A stretch of DNA of 64,000 nucleotides, taken from Pseudomonadota bacterium. GTDB lineage: Bacteria > Pseudomonadota > Gammaproteobacteria > CALCKW01. Under the pieces are notes generated by a model that saw only the letters and a program-made list of their open reading frames with translations, was not told the DNA's origin and did not search any database. This document shows, in pieces, positions 38,302 through 47,313 of the stretch (position 1 is the stretch's first letter; each line of letters starts with the position of its first letter). Where the stretch lies: NCBI GenBank assembly GCA_039196715.1, contig JBCCUP010000018.1, positions 1 through 64,000 of the forward strand, read 5' to 3'. Made by a program: the position numbers and the translations under genes.

Positions 38302-39413
38302 GGTGCGAGCGCCGCCCGTTTGCTCTCGATCGCTGCGAGCAGGCGTGCGAAGGCGTCGTCGAACGACGCGACACCCTGGTCTTCGAGGGTCGCCGTGATC
38401 GCGTCGAGGTCGACCCCGAGCTCGGCGAGCGTCGCGAGCGCTGCCGATGCGGTCTCGAGCCCGTCCGCGAGCGTGGCCGCGGGCTGGCCAGCGTCACGGT
38501 ACGCGTCCAGGGTGGCCGGCGGCACGGTGTTGACCGTGTCGGGGCCGATCAGCGTGTCGATGTAGTGGGTCTTGGGCAGGTCCGGGTTCTTGGTGCCGGT
38601 GCTCGCCCAGAGCAGACGCTGCGGCAACGCGCCGGCGTCGGCCAGGGGCTGCCAGGCCTCGCCGCCGTAGAGGTTCTGGTAGTGGCCCCACGCCACCTTG
38701 GCGTTGGCGATTGCGATCGTCGACATCAGCGCCTTGGCGTCGTCACTTCCCTGAGAGTCGAGCGCAGCGTCGACGGCGGTGTCGACCCGGCTGATGAAAA
38801 AGCTGGCGACCGATGCGATCCCGCTGACGGACTGACCTGCCGCGAGGCGACGGTGCAGGCCCCGCAGGTGGCCGGCTGCGATTTCGCGGTAGCGCTCGAC
38901 GGAAAACAGCAGCGTGACATTCACGCTCACGCCCTGTGCGGTGAGTTCTTCAAAGGCCGTCACGCCGGCCTTCGTGCCGGGCACCTTGATCATGACGTTG
39001 GGGCGCGCGAGCCGGGCGTGCAGCTGCAGCGCTTCGGCGACCGTTGCGTCGGCGTCGTGGGCGAGCGTCGGGCTGACCTCGAGGCTGACCATGCCGTCGT
39101 CGCCGCGGCTCGCCCGCCAGACCGGTTCGAACACGTCGGCGGCGGCCGCGATGTCGACCAGGGCCAGCTCGGTAAACAGGCTGTTGGCGTCCAGCTCGGG
39201 CTGCGCGCTGACCAGAGCCCGCAGGCGTTCGTCGTAGGCGTCGGTGTTGGCGATCGCCTGTTCGAAGATCGACGGGTTGGAGGTCAGGCCCTGCAACGCA
39301 TCGTTTTCGATCAGGCGCGCCAACTCGCCACTGTGCATCAGGTCGGTGTGGATGTAGTCGAGCCAGATGCTCTGGCCGAGCGCATGGAGTTGCTTGAGCG
39401 GTGAATCTGTCAT
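38298..39413 (-). CDS. tal: Transaldolase (long subfamily)
   Basis: 371-residue pentose-phosphate enzyme that moves a dihydroxyacetone unit via a Schiff base. Motifs: SIWLDYIHTDLM, LTSNPSIFEQAI, and the Schiff-base Lys143 in MIKVPGTKAG; LWASTGTKNPDLPKTHYIDTLIG is typical of the ~370-residue type found in cyanobacteria and actinobacteria rather than the 316-residue E. coli TalB. Good AGGA before the ATG. It is inserted between yggS and proC. Confidence 0.93.
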   Translation of the reverse strand: MTDSPLKQLHALGQSIWLDYIHTDLMHSGELARLIENDALQGLTSNPSIFEQAIANTDAYDERLRALVSAQPELDANSLFTELALVDIAAAADVFEPVWRASRGDDGMVSLEVSPTLAHDADATVAEALQLHARLARPNVMIKVPGTKAGVTAFEELTAQGVSVNVTLLFSVERYREIAAGHLRGLHRRLAAGQSVSGIASVASFFISRVDTAVDAALDSQGSDDAKALMSTIAIANAKVAWGHYQNLYGGEAWQPLADAGALPQRLLWASTGTKNPDLPKTHYIDTLIGPDTVNTVPPATLDAYRDAGQPAATLADGLETASAALATLAELGVDLDAITATLEDQGVASFDDAFARLLAAIESKRAALAP

Positions 39414-39425
39414 CGGTTTTCCTGG

Positions 39426-39464
39426 CGCCGCGGCAGACGCGGCGGCTTGTGTTCACACAGTGTA
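39426..39464 (-). promoter_or_regulatory. tal upstream promoter, palindrome and hairpin
   Basis: On the minus strand: a TACACT -10-like hexamer (39464-39459), directly followed by the palindrome TGTGT-GA-ACACA (39459-39448) over the expected start site, then a 7-bp hairpin CGCCGCG/CGCGGCG (39444-39426) just before the AGGA ribosome site. No clear -35. Suggests tal has its own controlled promoter. Confidence 0.4.
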
Positions 39465-39496
39465 GCGAGTTTGCCGTGGCCTGAGAGGCCCTGGCA

Positions 39497-40204
39497 TCAG
39501 TTGGTCGTGCGCGGTGCTCGGGCCCCGAAAACCGCGGTGCCGATCCGCACCATCGTCGAGCCCTCGAGAATCGCCGACTCGAGGTCGGCCGACATGCCGA
39601 CCGACAGTGTGTCGAGCCCGGGGTGGTCGGCCGCGAGGGTGTCGAACAGGGTGTGCAGCGCCCGTGCACTCTGGCGCTGGCGATCGGTGTCATCGGTCGC
39701 CAGCGGGATGGCCATCAGCCCGCGCAACCGCAACCGGGGCAGGGCGGCGACGTCGGCAGCCAGCGCCGTGACTGCCTCGGGCAGAACACCGGCCTTGCTG
39801 TCCTCTCGGTCGACGTTGACTTGTATGCACACGTTCAAATAAGGCTGCCCTTCGGGTCGCTGGTCACTCAAACGTTGCGCAATCTTTGCGCGGTCGACGC
39901 AGTGAACCCAATCGAAGTGCGTGGCGATCGGTCGGGTCTTGTTTGATTGGATGGCTCCGATGAAATGCCACTCGCAGCCTTGGCCAGCGAGTTGCTCAAT
40001 CTTTTCAAGCGCTTCACCGAGGTAGTTCTCACCGAAAACCGTGTGGCCGGCGTCGATCGCCGCCTGCAGGGCAGCGACCGGCTTGGTCTTGCTGACCGCG
40101 AGCAAGCGCACGCTGCCGGGTGCGCGACCGGCCTGGACTTCAGCATCTGCAATGCGCTGCCGAATTAGGTTCAGATGGCGCGCGACATCGTGGGACTGGC
40201 TCAT
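39497..40204 (-). CDS. yggS: PLP homeostasis protein YggS/PLPBP
   Basis: 235-residue non-catalytic pyridoxal-phosphate-binding TIM-barrel protein that buffers PLP. The PLP lysine is Lys39 in LLAVSKTKP; also GENYLGEALEKI, WHFIGAIQSNK and LSVGMSADLESAI, and GTAVFGAR at the end. Divergent from pilT, as in many gammaproteobacteria. Confidence 0.95.
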   Translation of the reverse strand: MSQSHDVARHLNLIRQRIADAEVQAGRAPGSVRLLAVSKTKPVAALQAAIDAGHTVFGENYLGEALEKIEQLAGQGCEWHFIGAIQSNKTRPIATHFDWVHCVDRAKIAQRLSDQRPEGQPYLNVCIQVNVDREDSKAGVLPEAVTALAADVAALPRLRLRGLMAIPLATDDTDRQRQSARALHTLFDTLAADHPGLDTLSVGMSADLESAILEGSTMVRIGTAVFGARAPRTTN

Positions 40205-40325
40205 GGTGCGTGGTCAGCCGATTGAAAGTGTGGACGGGTGTGCGGGTGATAGGTCGCCAGCCGTGGACGCTCGGTGTCGGGGGGTGCGCACCTCGGCACT
40301 GCTCATAACTGTACAGGATTGAATA

Positions 40326-41369
40326 ATGGACATTGCACAGCTCCTCTCGTTTTGCGTCAAGAACAACGCGTCGGATTTGCACCTGTCGGCCGGCCTGCCA
40401 CCGATGATCCGCGTGGACGGTGACATGCGGCGCATCAACGCGCCCGAGATGGGCCACAAGGAAGTCCACAACCTGATCTACGAGATCATGAACGACAACA
40501 ACCGCAAGGAATACGAGGAGCGGTTGGAGACAGACTTCTCATTCGAACTGCCTGACATTGCCCGTTTTCGTGTCAACGCGTTCAACCAGTCACGTGGCGC
40601 GGCGGCGGTGTTCCGGACCATCCCCTCCGAGGTCCTGACCCTCGAGGATCTCGCGACACCCGCGATCTTCCGCGAGATCTCTGCCTACCCCCGAGGGCTG
40701 GTACTGGTCACCGGCCCCACCGGTTCGGGCAAGTCGACCACGCTGGCAGCGATGGTGAACCACAAGAACGAAACCGAACTCGGCCACATCCTCACCATCG
40801 AGGATCCGATCGAATTCGTGCACAAGAGCAAGAAGTGCCTGATCAACCAGCGCGAAGTCCACCGCGACACCCACAGTTTCTCGGACGCGCTGCGCTCGGC
40901 GCTGCGTGAAGACCCCGACACGATTCTGGTCGGCGAGCTGCGTGACCTGGAAACCATTCGCCTGGCGTTGACCGCAGCCGAGACCGGCCACCTGGTGTTT
41001 GGCACCTTGCACACCAGCTCCGCCGCAAAGACCATCGACCGGATCATCGACGTCTTCCCCGGTGACGAGAAATCCATGGTGCGCGCGATGCTCTCGGAGT
41101 CCCTGCGTGCGGTCATCTCGCAGACCCTGCTCAAGCGCATCAGCGGCGGCCGGATTGCCGCGCACGAAATCATGTTGGGCACACCTGCGATCCGCAACCT
41201 GATCCGCGAGGACAAGGTGGCGCAGATGTACTCGGTGATCCAAACCGGTCAGCAGCTCGGTATGCAGACGCTTGACCAGAACCTGAAAAACCTCGTGGCG
41301 ATGGGGGATGTCGACAAGATGGATGCACGTCGCAAGGCAACCAACCCCGATATCGTCGCGGCTGCCTGA
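40326..41369 (+). CDS. pilT: Type IV pilus retraction ATPase PilT
   Basis: 347-residue hexameric ATPase that depolymerises type IV pili and drives twitching. N-terminal PAS-like domain (ASDLHLSAGLPPM), Walker A GPTGSGKST (130-138), Walker B region ILVGELRDLETI, His box THLVFGTLHT-type (GHLVFGTLHTSSA), and the retraction motif AIRNLIRE near the C-terminus. AGGA lies upstream of the ATG. Precedes pilU by 16 bp. Confidence 0.97.
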   Translation: MDIAQLLSFCVKNNASDLHLSAGLPPMIRVDGDMRRINAPEMGHKEVHNLIYEIMNDNNRKEYEERLETDFSFELPDIARFRVNAFNQSRGAAAVFRTIPSEVLTLEDLATPAIFREISAYPRGLVLVTGPTGSGKSTTLAAMVNHKNETELGHILTIEDPIEFVHKSKKCLINQREVHRDTHSFSDALRSALREDPDTILVGELRDLETIRLALTAAETGHLVFGTLHTSSAAKTIDRIIDVFPGDEKSMVRAMLSESLRAVISQTLLKRISGGRIAAHEIMLGTPAIRNLIREDKVAQMYSVIQTGQQLGMQTLDQNLKNLVAMGDVDKMDARRKATNPDIVAAA

Positions 41370-41385
41370 GCAGGAGGGCAAGACG

Positions 41386-42576
41386 ATGACGGACGTATCC
41401 GCCACCGAGAAGGCGCGCAAATACGCCTTCGAACTCATGCACCTGTTGGCGAACCACAACGCGTCGGATCTGTACATTGCCGCCGGCGCGCCGCCGATGA
41501 TGCGCATCAACGGAGAGCTGCGGCCGGTGAGCGAAGAGAAGCTCATGCCGCCGCAGACCCTGGCGATCGTGACCTCGCTGATGGACCAGCGGCTGCGCGA
41601 CGAGTTTGTCGAAACCAACGAGGCCAACTTCGCGGTCAGCGTGCCTGACGTCTCCCGTTTTCGTATCAACGCCTACGTGCAACGCGGCAGCGTGTCGATG
41701 GTGGTTCGCCAGATAGCGACTCGCATCCCGCCGCTCGAGGAGCTCGGCATGCCGGGTGTCCTGCGCGAGACGGTCATGGCGAAACGGGGTCTGGTGTTCC
41801 TCGTCGGTGCCACCGGCCAGGGCAAGTCGACGACACTTGCGTCGCTGATTGACCACCGCAACCGGACCAGTTCCGGGCACATCATCACCATCGAAGACCC
41901 GGTCGAGTACATTCACTCGCACAAGAAAAGCATCGTGAGTCAGCGGGAAGTCGGGATGGACACCGACAACTTTCACATTGCGCTGAAGAACGCCCTGCGA
42001 CAGGCGCCCGACGTGATCCTCATCGGTGAGGTGCGTGACCGGGAAGCCATGGAGCGTGCGATGGAAATCGCCGAGACCGGCCACCTCGCGCTCTGCACCC
42101 TGCACGCGAACTCGACCAACCACGCGCTCGAGCGTGTTGCGAGCTTCTTCCCCAAGGAAGACCGCCACCGCCTGCTGTACGAGCTGTCGCTGACGGTCCG
42201 CGCGATCGTGTCACAGCGCCTGATCCGCAAGAAGGACGGCCACAGCCGCGTGCCCGCAGTCGAGATCATGCTGAACACGCCGCTGATGACCGAGCTGATC
42301 GCCAAGGGCGACCAGGCTGCGATCAAGTCGCTGATGGGGAAGTCGCGCGAACTCGGCATGCAGACCTTCGACCAGTCGTTGTTCGATCTGATCTCGGCCG
42401 GCCACATCACCGAGGAAGAGGGCTTGCGCAACTCGGATTCGGCGAACGACCTGCGCATCCGCCTGAAGTTGGCGGACTCGGGGGACGCCGACACGCTGAG
42501 CGCTGGCATCGAGCTCGAAGACGTGGACGACACCGAGGATCCGAAGGCCTCGCACATGATCCGCGGTCGGCGCTGA
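41386..42576 (+). CDS. pilU: PilT-like ATPase PilU
   Basis: 396-residue PilT paralogue that assists retraction under load. Walker A is GATGQGKST (141-149), a PilU-type variant; ILIGEVRDREAM and GHLALCTLHANS follow. The acidic C-terminal tail (LEDVDDTEDPKASH) is typical. The ATG at 41386 is supported by AGGAGGG about 8 nt upstream; in-frame codons before it overlap pilT. Confidence 0.96.
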   Translation: MTDVSATEKARKYAFELMHLLANHNASDLYIAAGAPPMMRINGELRPVSEEKLMPPQTLAIVTSLMDQRLRDEFVETNEANFAVSVPDVSRFRINAYVQRGSVSMVVRQIATRIPPLEELGMPGVLRETVMAKRGLVFLVGATGQGKSTTLASLIDHRNRTSSGHIITIEDPVEYIHSHKKSIVSQREVGMDTDNFHIALKNALRQAPDVILIGEVRDREAMERAMEIAETGHLALCTLHANSTNHALERVASFFPKEDRHRLLYELSLTVRAIVSQRLIRKKDGHSRVPAVEIMLNTPLMTELIAKGDQAAIKSLMGKSRELGMQTFDQSLFDLISAGHITEEEGLRNSDSANDLRIRLKLADSGDADTLSAGIELEDVDDTEDPKASHMIRGRR

Positions 42577-42598
42577 GGCGCCCGCGGAACCAGCGCAA

Positions 42599-42625
42599 AA
42601 CGGGGCCATCGGCCCCGTTTTTTTT
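42599..42625. terminator. Bidirectional terminator between pilU and pyrC'
   Basis: Perfect 9-bp stem AACGGGGCC / GGCCCCGTT with an ATC loop (42599-42619) and T8 at 42618-42625. Four A residues precede it (42597-42600), so it can also act for the minus-strand pyr operon whose stop codon is at 42624. Confidence 0.92.
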
Positions 42626-43883
42626 AACGGGCCACGGGTCGATAGTCACCCGCGAGCGCGGTGCCGACCACGCGCCCCCGCAGGCGCGCGCCGCGCCAGG
42701 GCGAGTGGGGCTGTGCCGCGCCGGCCGTGTCGCCAAACACCCAGTCGACCGTGGGGTCGAACACACAGAGGTCGGCTGCCGCGCCGTTCGCAAGGCTCCC
42801 CACCGGCGTGCGCAGCACGGCAGCGGGACCGGCGGTCAACCAGCGCAGTGCGACCGCAGGGCTGGCACCGAGGGTGTCGCCGAGCGACGCGACTGCGGGC
42901 AACAGCACATCGAAGGTCTCGCCTCCGGCCTCAGCCGACTGCAGTGGCGCGAGGATGTCGTCGACGCCGTGGGTGCAGTGGTCCGAGCAGACGGCGGTCA
43001 GCGTGCCGTCCAGCAAGCCCGCGCGCAAGGCCGCGCGGTCGTTTGCACCGCGCAGCGGCGGCCAGACCTTGAACCGGTTTTCGAAGCCTGCCAAGGCGCT
43101 GTCGTCGAAGAAGGTGTGGTTCAGGCTGGTGTCGGCAGTGACGGGCAAGCCGTCGGCCTGCGCCGCGCGCACCAGCGCCACACTGCGGGCTGTCGAGAGT
43201 TTGTTGAAATGCAGCCGTGTCCCGGTCTCGCGGCACAGCTCCAGCCAGAGCGATACCGCGACGGTCTCGGCGCTGGCGGGTACGCCCGGCAGGCCGAGCC
43301 GGTGGGCGATCGGCCCGTCGTTGACGCAGCCGCCGGCGGCCAGCCAGGGGTCGTTGGGCTGCACGAACACGGTCAGGTCGAAATTGCCCGCGTAGCGCAT
43401 GGCGCGCAACAACACGCGGGCGTCGGCGGTGGTGCGCCCGAGGTCACCGAAGGCGACACAGCCGGCGCCCGAGAGCGTGGCGAGCTCGGCGAGCTGCTCG
43501 CCCGCAAGCCCCTGAGTCAGCGCCCCGATCGGGTGAACGCGCGTGGCACGGGCCTGCGTCGTGAAGTGGGAGAGCTGCTCGAGCGCTGCAACGCTGTCGA
43601 GCGTTGGCTCCATGTCCGGGCCGATGCAGAGCGAGGTGATGCCATTTTGCCGGGCGGTGTGCAGCACGTGCGCGCGCCCGGCCACGGCGCGCCCGGACGC
43701 GGCCAGGCGCGCGTGCAGGTCAACCAGACCGGGCAACACCCAATGGCCAGTGACATCGTGGGTGGGCGCGTCGGCCGCGGGCGTCGTGCTGATCACGCCG
43801 TTGACCACGTGCAGGTCGCCGACGGCGTCGTGTCCACGCGCCGGGTCGATGACCCGGCCACCGAGCAGGCTGAAGGCGGTCAT
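42624..43883 (-). CDS. pyrC': Dihydroorotase-like PyrC' (predicted non-catalytic)
   Basis: 419-residue dihydroorotase homologue. The metal site HxH of active class I enzymes is broken: [13 protein letters not shown] keeps one His but has Arg for the second, and the following REPG is lost. The later metal-His region reads [26 protein letters not shown] and [14 protein letters not shown] match the inactive PyrC' of pseudomonads, which is needed structurally for the PyrB-PyrC' aspartate transcarbamoylase complex. It overlaps pyrB by 4 bp. A true dihydroorotase must be elsewhere. Confidence 0.9.
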   Translation of the reverse strand: MTAFSLLGGRVIDPARGHDAVGDLHVVNGVISTTPAADAPTHDVTGHWVLPGLVDLHARLAASGRAVAGRAHVLHTARQNGITSLCIGPDMEPTLDSVAALEQLSHFTTQARATRVHPIGALTQGLAGEQLAELATLSGAGCVAFGDLGRTTADARVLLRAMRYAGNFDLTVFVQPNDPWLAAGGCVNDGPIAHRLGLPGVPASAETVAVSLWLELCRETGTRLHFNKLSTARSVALVRAAQADGLPVTADTSLNHTFFDDSALAGFENRFKVWPPLRGANDRAALRAGLLDGTLTAVCSDHCTHGVDDILAPLQSAEAGGETFDVLLPAVASLGDTLGASPAVALRWLTAGPAAVLRTPVGSLANGAAADLCVFDPTVDWVFGDTAGAAQPHSPWRGARLRGRVVGTALAGDYRPVAR

Positions 43884-44881
43884 GCCGGTGCTCCTGCGGT
43901 GGTGCTGTTGCCGACAACGATGGACATCACTGCCATGCGCACCGCCAGGCCGTAGGTCACCTGCTGCAGGATCACCGATTGCGGGCCGTCGGCCACGCTG
44001 GACGCGATCTCGATGCCGCGGTTGATCGGCCCGGGGTGCATGACAATCGCATCGGGTTTGGCGCAGGCCAGGCGTGCTTCGGTCAGGCCGTAGTGCTCGA
44101 AGTATTCGCGGCTGCTCGGCAACAGCGCGCCGGCCATGCGCTCACGCTGCAGCCGCAGCATGATGATCACGTCGACGCCGTCGAGCCCGCTCTGCATGCT
44201 GCGGTGGACCTCCCCGCCAAGTTCGGCGAAGGCGTCGGGCACCAGGGTGGTCGGGCCGACCAGACGCAAGTCCGACACGCCGAGCGTGCGCAGCGCGTGA
44301 ATCTCTGAGCGTGCGACCCGCGAATGCGCGAGGTCCCCCACGATGGCCACCGACAAGGGCTCGAAGGCGCCTTTCTTGCGCCGGATGGTCAGCATGTCGA
44401 GCATGGCCTGTGTCGGGTGCGCGTGCCGTCCGTCGCCGGCGTTGATCACGCTGACGCCCCGTTGAACGTGCTCGGTGATGAAGTGCACCGCACCCGATTC
44501 GGCGTGGCGGATCACGAACATGTCGCAGAGCATGGCTTGCAGGTTCTGCAGGGTGTCCAGCAGCGACTCGCCCTTGGCCGTCGAAGAAGTCCGGATGTTG
44601 ATGTTCAGGACATCCGCCGAGAGGCGTTTCGCCGCCAGCTCGAAGGTTGTGAGCGTTCGCGTGCTGTTCTCGAAAAAGAGGTTTGCGACGGTCTTGCCGC
44701 GCAGCAGGGGCGCCTTCTTGACCGCGGCGTCGTTCTCGTCGATGAAGCTCGACGCGGTGTCGAGGATGTCGTTGAGGATCGACGCGGGCAGTCCCTCGGT
44801 GCTGAGAAAATGCAGCAAGCGGCCCTGGTCGTCGAGTTGTCTCGCGGCAATCGGCTGGCTGGCGGGGTGTGTGGGCGTCAT
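43880..44881 (-). CDS. pyrB: Aspartate carbamoyltransferase catalytic subunit
   Basis: 333-residue enzyme making carbamoyl-aspartate, the first committed step of pyrimidine synthesis. [19 protein letters not shown] holds the carbamoyl-phosphate motif STRT, but the position after it, normally Arg (or Lys), is Leu. The Lys loop [32 protein letters not shown] and [12 protein letters not shown] are intact. The extended N-terminus (about 15-20 residues) fits class A ATCases, where it holds the nucleotide effector site. Overlaps pyrR and pyrC' by 4 bp each. Confidence 0.95.
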   Translation of the reverse strand: MTPTHPASQPIAARQLDDQGRLLHFLSTEGLPASILNDILDTASSFIDENDAAVKKAPLLRGKTVANLFFENSTRTLTTFELAAKRLSADVLNINIRTSSTAKGESLLDTLQNLQAMLCDMFVIRHAESGAVHFITEHVQRGVSVINAGDGRHAHPTQAMLDMLTIRRKKGAFEPLSVAIVGDLAHSRVARSEIHALRTLGVSDLRLVGPTTLVPDAFAELGGEVHRSMQSGLDGVDVIIMLRLQRERMAGALLPSSREYFEHYGLTEARLACAKPDAIVMHPGPINRGIEIASSVADGPQSVILQQVTYGLAVRMAVMSIVVGNSTTAGAPA

Positions 44882-45387
44882 GGTCGCGTGTTCATCTGGC
44901 TCAGGGCCAGTGGGTCGGTGGACAGCTTGAGGTGTGCCGCCTCGGCGGAGTCGAAGCGGTGACCGGTCACGTCCGCCTGAACCGGCAGCTCGCGCCCCGG
45001 GCGGGAGACGAGCACGGCGAGCACCACGCGCGAGGGTCGGCCGAAGTCGAACACCTCGTTGAGCGCGGCGCGGATCGTACGCCCGCTGAACAGGACATCG
45101 TCGACCAGCAGGACCGTCTGATCGTCTATCCCGGCGGGCAGGGCGGACGGCCCGACGTGCGGGTGGATGCCGGTGCGGCTGAAGTCGTCGCGGTAGAAGG
45201 TGATGTTGAGCTCACCCACCGGTGCGGTGCACCCGAGGCGCGCATGCAGTTGCTGGGCAATCGTGACGCCACCGGTGCGAATGCCGACCACACGTGTGTC
45301 TGCGACCGCGTCACCCAGCAGGGCCTCGAGGTCTGTGGCCATGGCGTCCAGCCAGTGTGCGATGCGGGTGCTGTCAGCAATCACCAT
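44878..45387 (-). CDS. pyrR: PyrR bifunctional pyrimidine regulator/uracil phosphoribosyltransferase
   Basis: 169 residues with the type I phosphoribosyltransferase PRPP motif [18 protein letters not shown] and [13 protein letters not shown]. In Gram-positives PyrR binds pyr mRNA; in pseudomonad-type operons its regulatory role is less direct. Overlaps ruvX by 14 bp and pyrB by 4 bp. I see no PyrR-type antiterminator just upstream because the gene lies inside a long operon. Confidence 0.94.
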   Translation of the reverse strand: MVIADSTRIAHWLDAMATDLEALLGDAVADTRVVGIRTGGVTIAQQLHARLGCTAPVGELNITFYRDDFSRTGIHPHVGPSALPAGIDDQTVLLVDDVLFSGRTIRAALNEVFDFGRPSRVVLAVLVSRPGRELPVQADVTGHRFDSAEAAHLKLSTDPLALSQMNTRP

Positions 45388-45814
45388 CGTGCGACTCCAT
45401 CCACTGTTGCAATATCAGCGCGGCGGCAACCTTGTCGGTGTCGCCCCGTTTGGCGCGCCGCCGGCCTTGTTGTCGGTTGGATTTCAGGATGTGCTCGGCC
45501 GCGCGCGAGCTCGCCCGCTCATCCGCGGGGTGCGTGGGCAGGGCGCTGCGGGTCGCCAGCTCATCGCAAAACCGGCTCGCCCGGCGGGTCATGGCCGTGG
45601 CCTTGCCGTCCATGTGGGTCGGAATGCCCACCACAAGCGCATCGGGTCGCCAGTCCCGGATCAACTGCATGAGGGCGGGCCAATCGGTTTCGTCACCGGG
45701 GTTTGTCACCGTCGTCAAGGGGTTGGCCAGGCCGGTCTCGCAATGGCCGACGGCCACACCGATCCGGCGCTCGCCGTAGTCGAAACCGAGCACCGTGCGT
45801 GCGTGCTCAGGCAT
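45374..45814 (-). CDS. ruvX: Putative Holliday junction resolvase RuvX/YqgF
   Basis: 146-residue RNase-H-fold nuclease, essential in E. coli for 5' processing of pre-16S rRNA. LGFDYGERRIGVAVG carries the first catalytic Asp (Asp13), ADERASS the Glu, and GDTDKVAAALIL the final Asp. The ATG at 45814 is chosen to start before the first strand; it overlaps algH by 8 bp. Confidence 0.95.
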   Translation of the reverse strand: MPEHARTVLGFDYGERRIGVAVGHCETGLANPLTTVTNPGDETDWPALMQLIRDWRPDALVVGIPTHMDGKATAMTRRASRFCDELATRSALPTHPADERASSRAAEHILKSNRQQGRRRAKRGDTDKVAAALILQQWMESHDGDC

Positions 45815-46358
45815 GGCCCGTCTGCGGGTCGATGCGCGTGAGGTCGACTCCGAGCAGGGCTGCAGCTTCGTCGAGGCGTTGGGCTGGCGGCACATCGAAG
45901 ACGATGCGGCTGTCGGCCGGGCAGGTCAGCCAGGTGTTCTCGCTGATTTCGTGCTCGAGCTGGCCGCTCGACCAGCCGGCGTAGCCGAGCGCAAGCAGAA
46001 ACTCGCGCGGACCGGTACCCTCGGAGAGCTGGTCGAGCACGTCGCGGGACGTGGTGACCGTCAGGGTGTTGTCGATTTCGATACTCGAGTCGTACTGGCC
46101 ATCGTCGCGGTGCAGCACGATGCCGCGTTGCGGCTCCACCGGGCCGCCGCGCATCACCGGCTGACTGGCGGTGGGCTCGGCCGGCGCGGCGAGGGAGAGC
46201 GAACCGAGCACGTCCGCGACCGAGTAGTCGGTGGGTTGATTGATCACCACACCCATCGCGCCGTCTTCACCGTGGTTGATGACGTAGGTCACGGTCGCGC
46301 TGAAGTTCGGGTCGTTCATCCCGGGCATCGCGATCAGGAAGTGGTTGCTGAAATCCAT
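45807..46358 (-). CDS. algH: YqgE/AlgH family protein
   Basis: 183-residue UPF0301 protein. NHFLIAMPGMNDPNFSATV, HGEDGAMGVVINQPT, MRGGPVEPQRGIVLH and FLLALGYAGWSSGQLE are the family signatures. Biochemical function is unknown, although AlgH affects alginate gene expression in Pseudomonas. Conserved neighbour of ruvX. Confidence 0.95.
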   Translation of the reverse strand: MDFSNHFLIAMPGMNDPNFSATVTYVINHGEDGAMGVVINQPTDYSVADVLGSLSLAAPAEPTASQPVMRGGPVEPQRGIVLHRDDGQYDSSIEIDNTLTVTTSRDVLDQLSEGTGPREFLLALGYAGWSSGQLEHEISENTWLTCPADSRIVFDVPPAQRLDEAAALLGVDLTRIDPQTGHA

Positions 46359-46397
46359 GCCGCATTCTACCAGCCGCCGCGCGCGGCAGGCCGGGTT

Positions 46398-47261
46398 TCA
46401 GCGGTCGCTCTGCAAGGTCGCGTTGCTCGAGAATTCCCAGGTGCGCGTGATGTAGAGAATGTCGGTGCGCTCGCGCAAGGCGGCTGACAGCGGGTCGAAC
46501 GGTGCCGCCATGCGCACGATGTCCACGGCTGCGCGGTCGAGCGCCGGGACACCGCTGCTGCGGCGGACCTCGACGCTCTCGATGTCGCCGTTGCGTTGGA
46601 TGCCAACGGTCAGCAACAGCTGCCCGGAGAGCCTGCGCGCGCGCGCGGCAGCGGGGTAGTTGAGGTTGCCGATTTGCTCGACACGCTCGACCCAGTCGTG
46701 CATGTAGGCGGCCGCGTCGGAAGCCCGCGTGCGGGCGGAGACGAAGGCCTTTCGGGGGCGCTTGGCGTAGGTGTTGAGCAGCTCGTCGAGCTCGGCGCTG
46801 AGGCGGGCCACCTCGAGGTTGCGGTCGATGGTCTCGCTCTGGCGCTCGGCGTCCTCCACCGGGCGGCGGCGGGCGTCGGTGTCGTCGGTCACCTGATGGT
46901 CGGAGAACAGTTGCGTGAGCAGCACATCCTGCGAGGCCACGACCGGCTGTGGCTCGGCGGCACGCTCGGGTGCCATCGCGAGTCCGGCGGTGTCGATCTT
47001 CTCGGTGCCCTTGACCGGGCTGGTCGGCCGTTGGGTGTCCTCGCGCGTGCCGCCTCCGGCCTGATCGGTGGTCGACAGGTAGTCGGCCTCGTCGGGCGCT
47101 TCGTCTGCCGGCGAGTGCACCAGCACCACGTCGAGGTGGGCCGGCGGGGTGTCGGCCTGGGTGAACGAGACGAACCCCACCGCCACCAGCACCGCGGCGT
47201 GCAGCGCGGCCGCCGCGATCAGCGACCAGGTGATGGGTTCGGGTGTGGCGATCTCGCGCAT
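46398..47261 (-). CDS. TonB-family energy transducer
   Basis: 287 residues: N-terminal membrane anchor (about 11-34), a charged periplasmic spacer of about 170 residues that lacks the usual Pro-Glu/Pro-Lys repeats, and a C-terminal TonB domain (NLNYPAAARARRLSGQLLL, then VEVRRSSGVPALDRAAVD). This gshB-linked TonB type is common in pseudomonads; its receptor partners are unknown. Starts 52 bp after gshB. Confidence 0.9.
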   Translation of the reverse strand: MREIATPEPITWSLIAAAALHAAVLVAVGFVSFTQADTPPAHLDVVLVHSPADEAPDEADYLSTTDQAGGGTREDTQRPTSPVKGTEKIDTAGLAMAPERAAEPQPVVASQDVLLTQLFSDHQVTDDTDARRRPVEDAERQSETIDRNLEVARLSAELDELLNTYAKRPRKAFVSARTRASDAAAYMHDWVERVEQIGNLNYPAAARARRLSGQLLLTVGIQRNGDIESVEVRRSSGVPALDRAAVDIVRMAAPFDPLSAALRERTDILYITRTWEFSSNATLQSDR

Positions 47262-47313
47262 GGTCCCCGGGCGGGCTCCGGTCGAGCGTCAAGTATAGGG
47301 CGCTGACACCGCG

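Noticed and set aside
42624-43883. Annotation as an active dihydroorotase (pyrC)
   Set aside because: The metal-binding HxH and nearby residues are missing, and the sequence and operon position match the non-catalytic PyrC' type.
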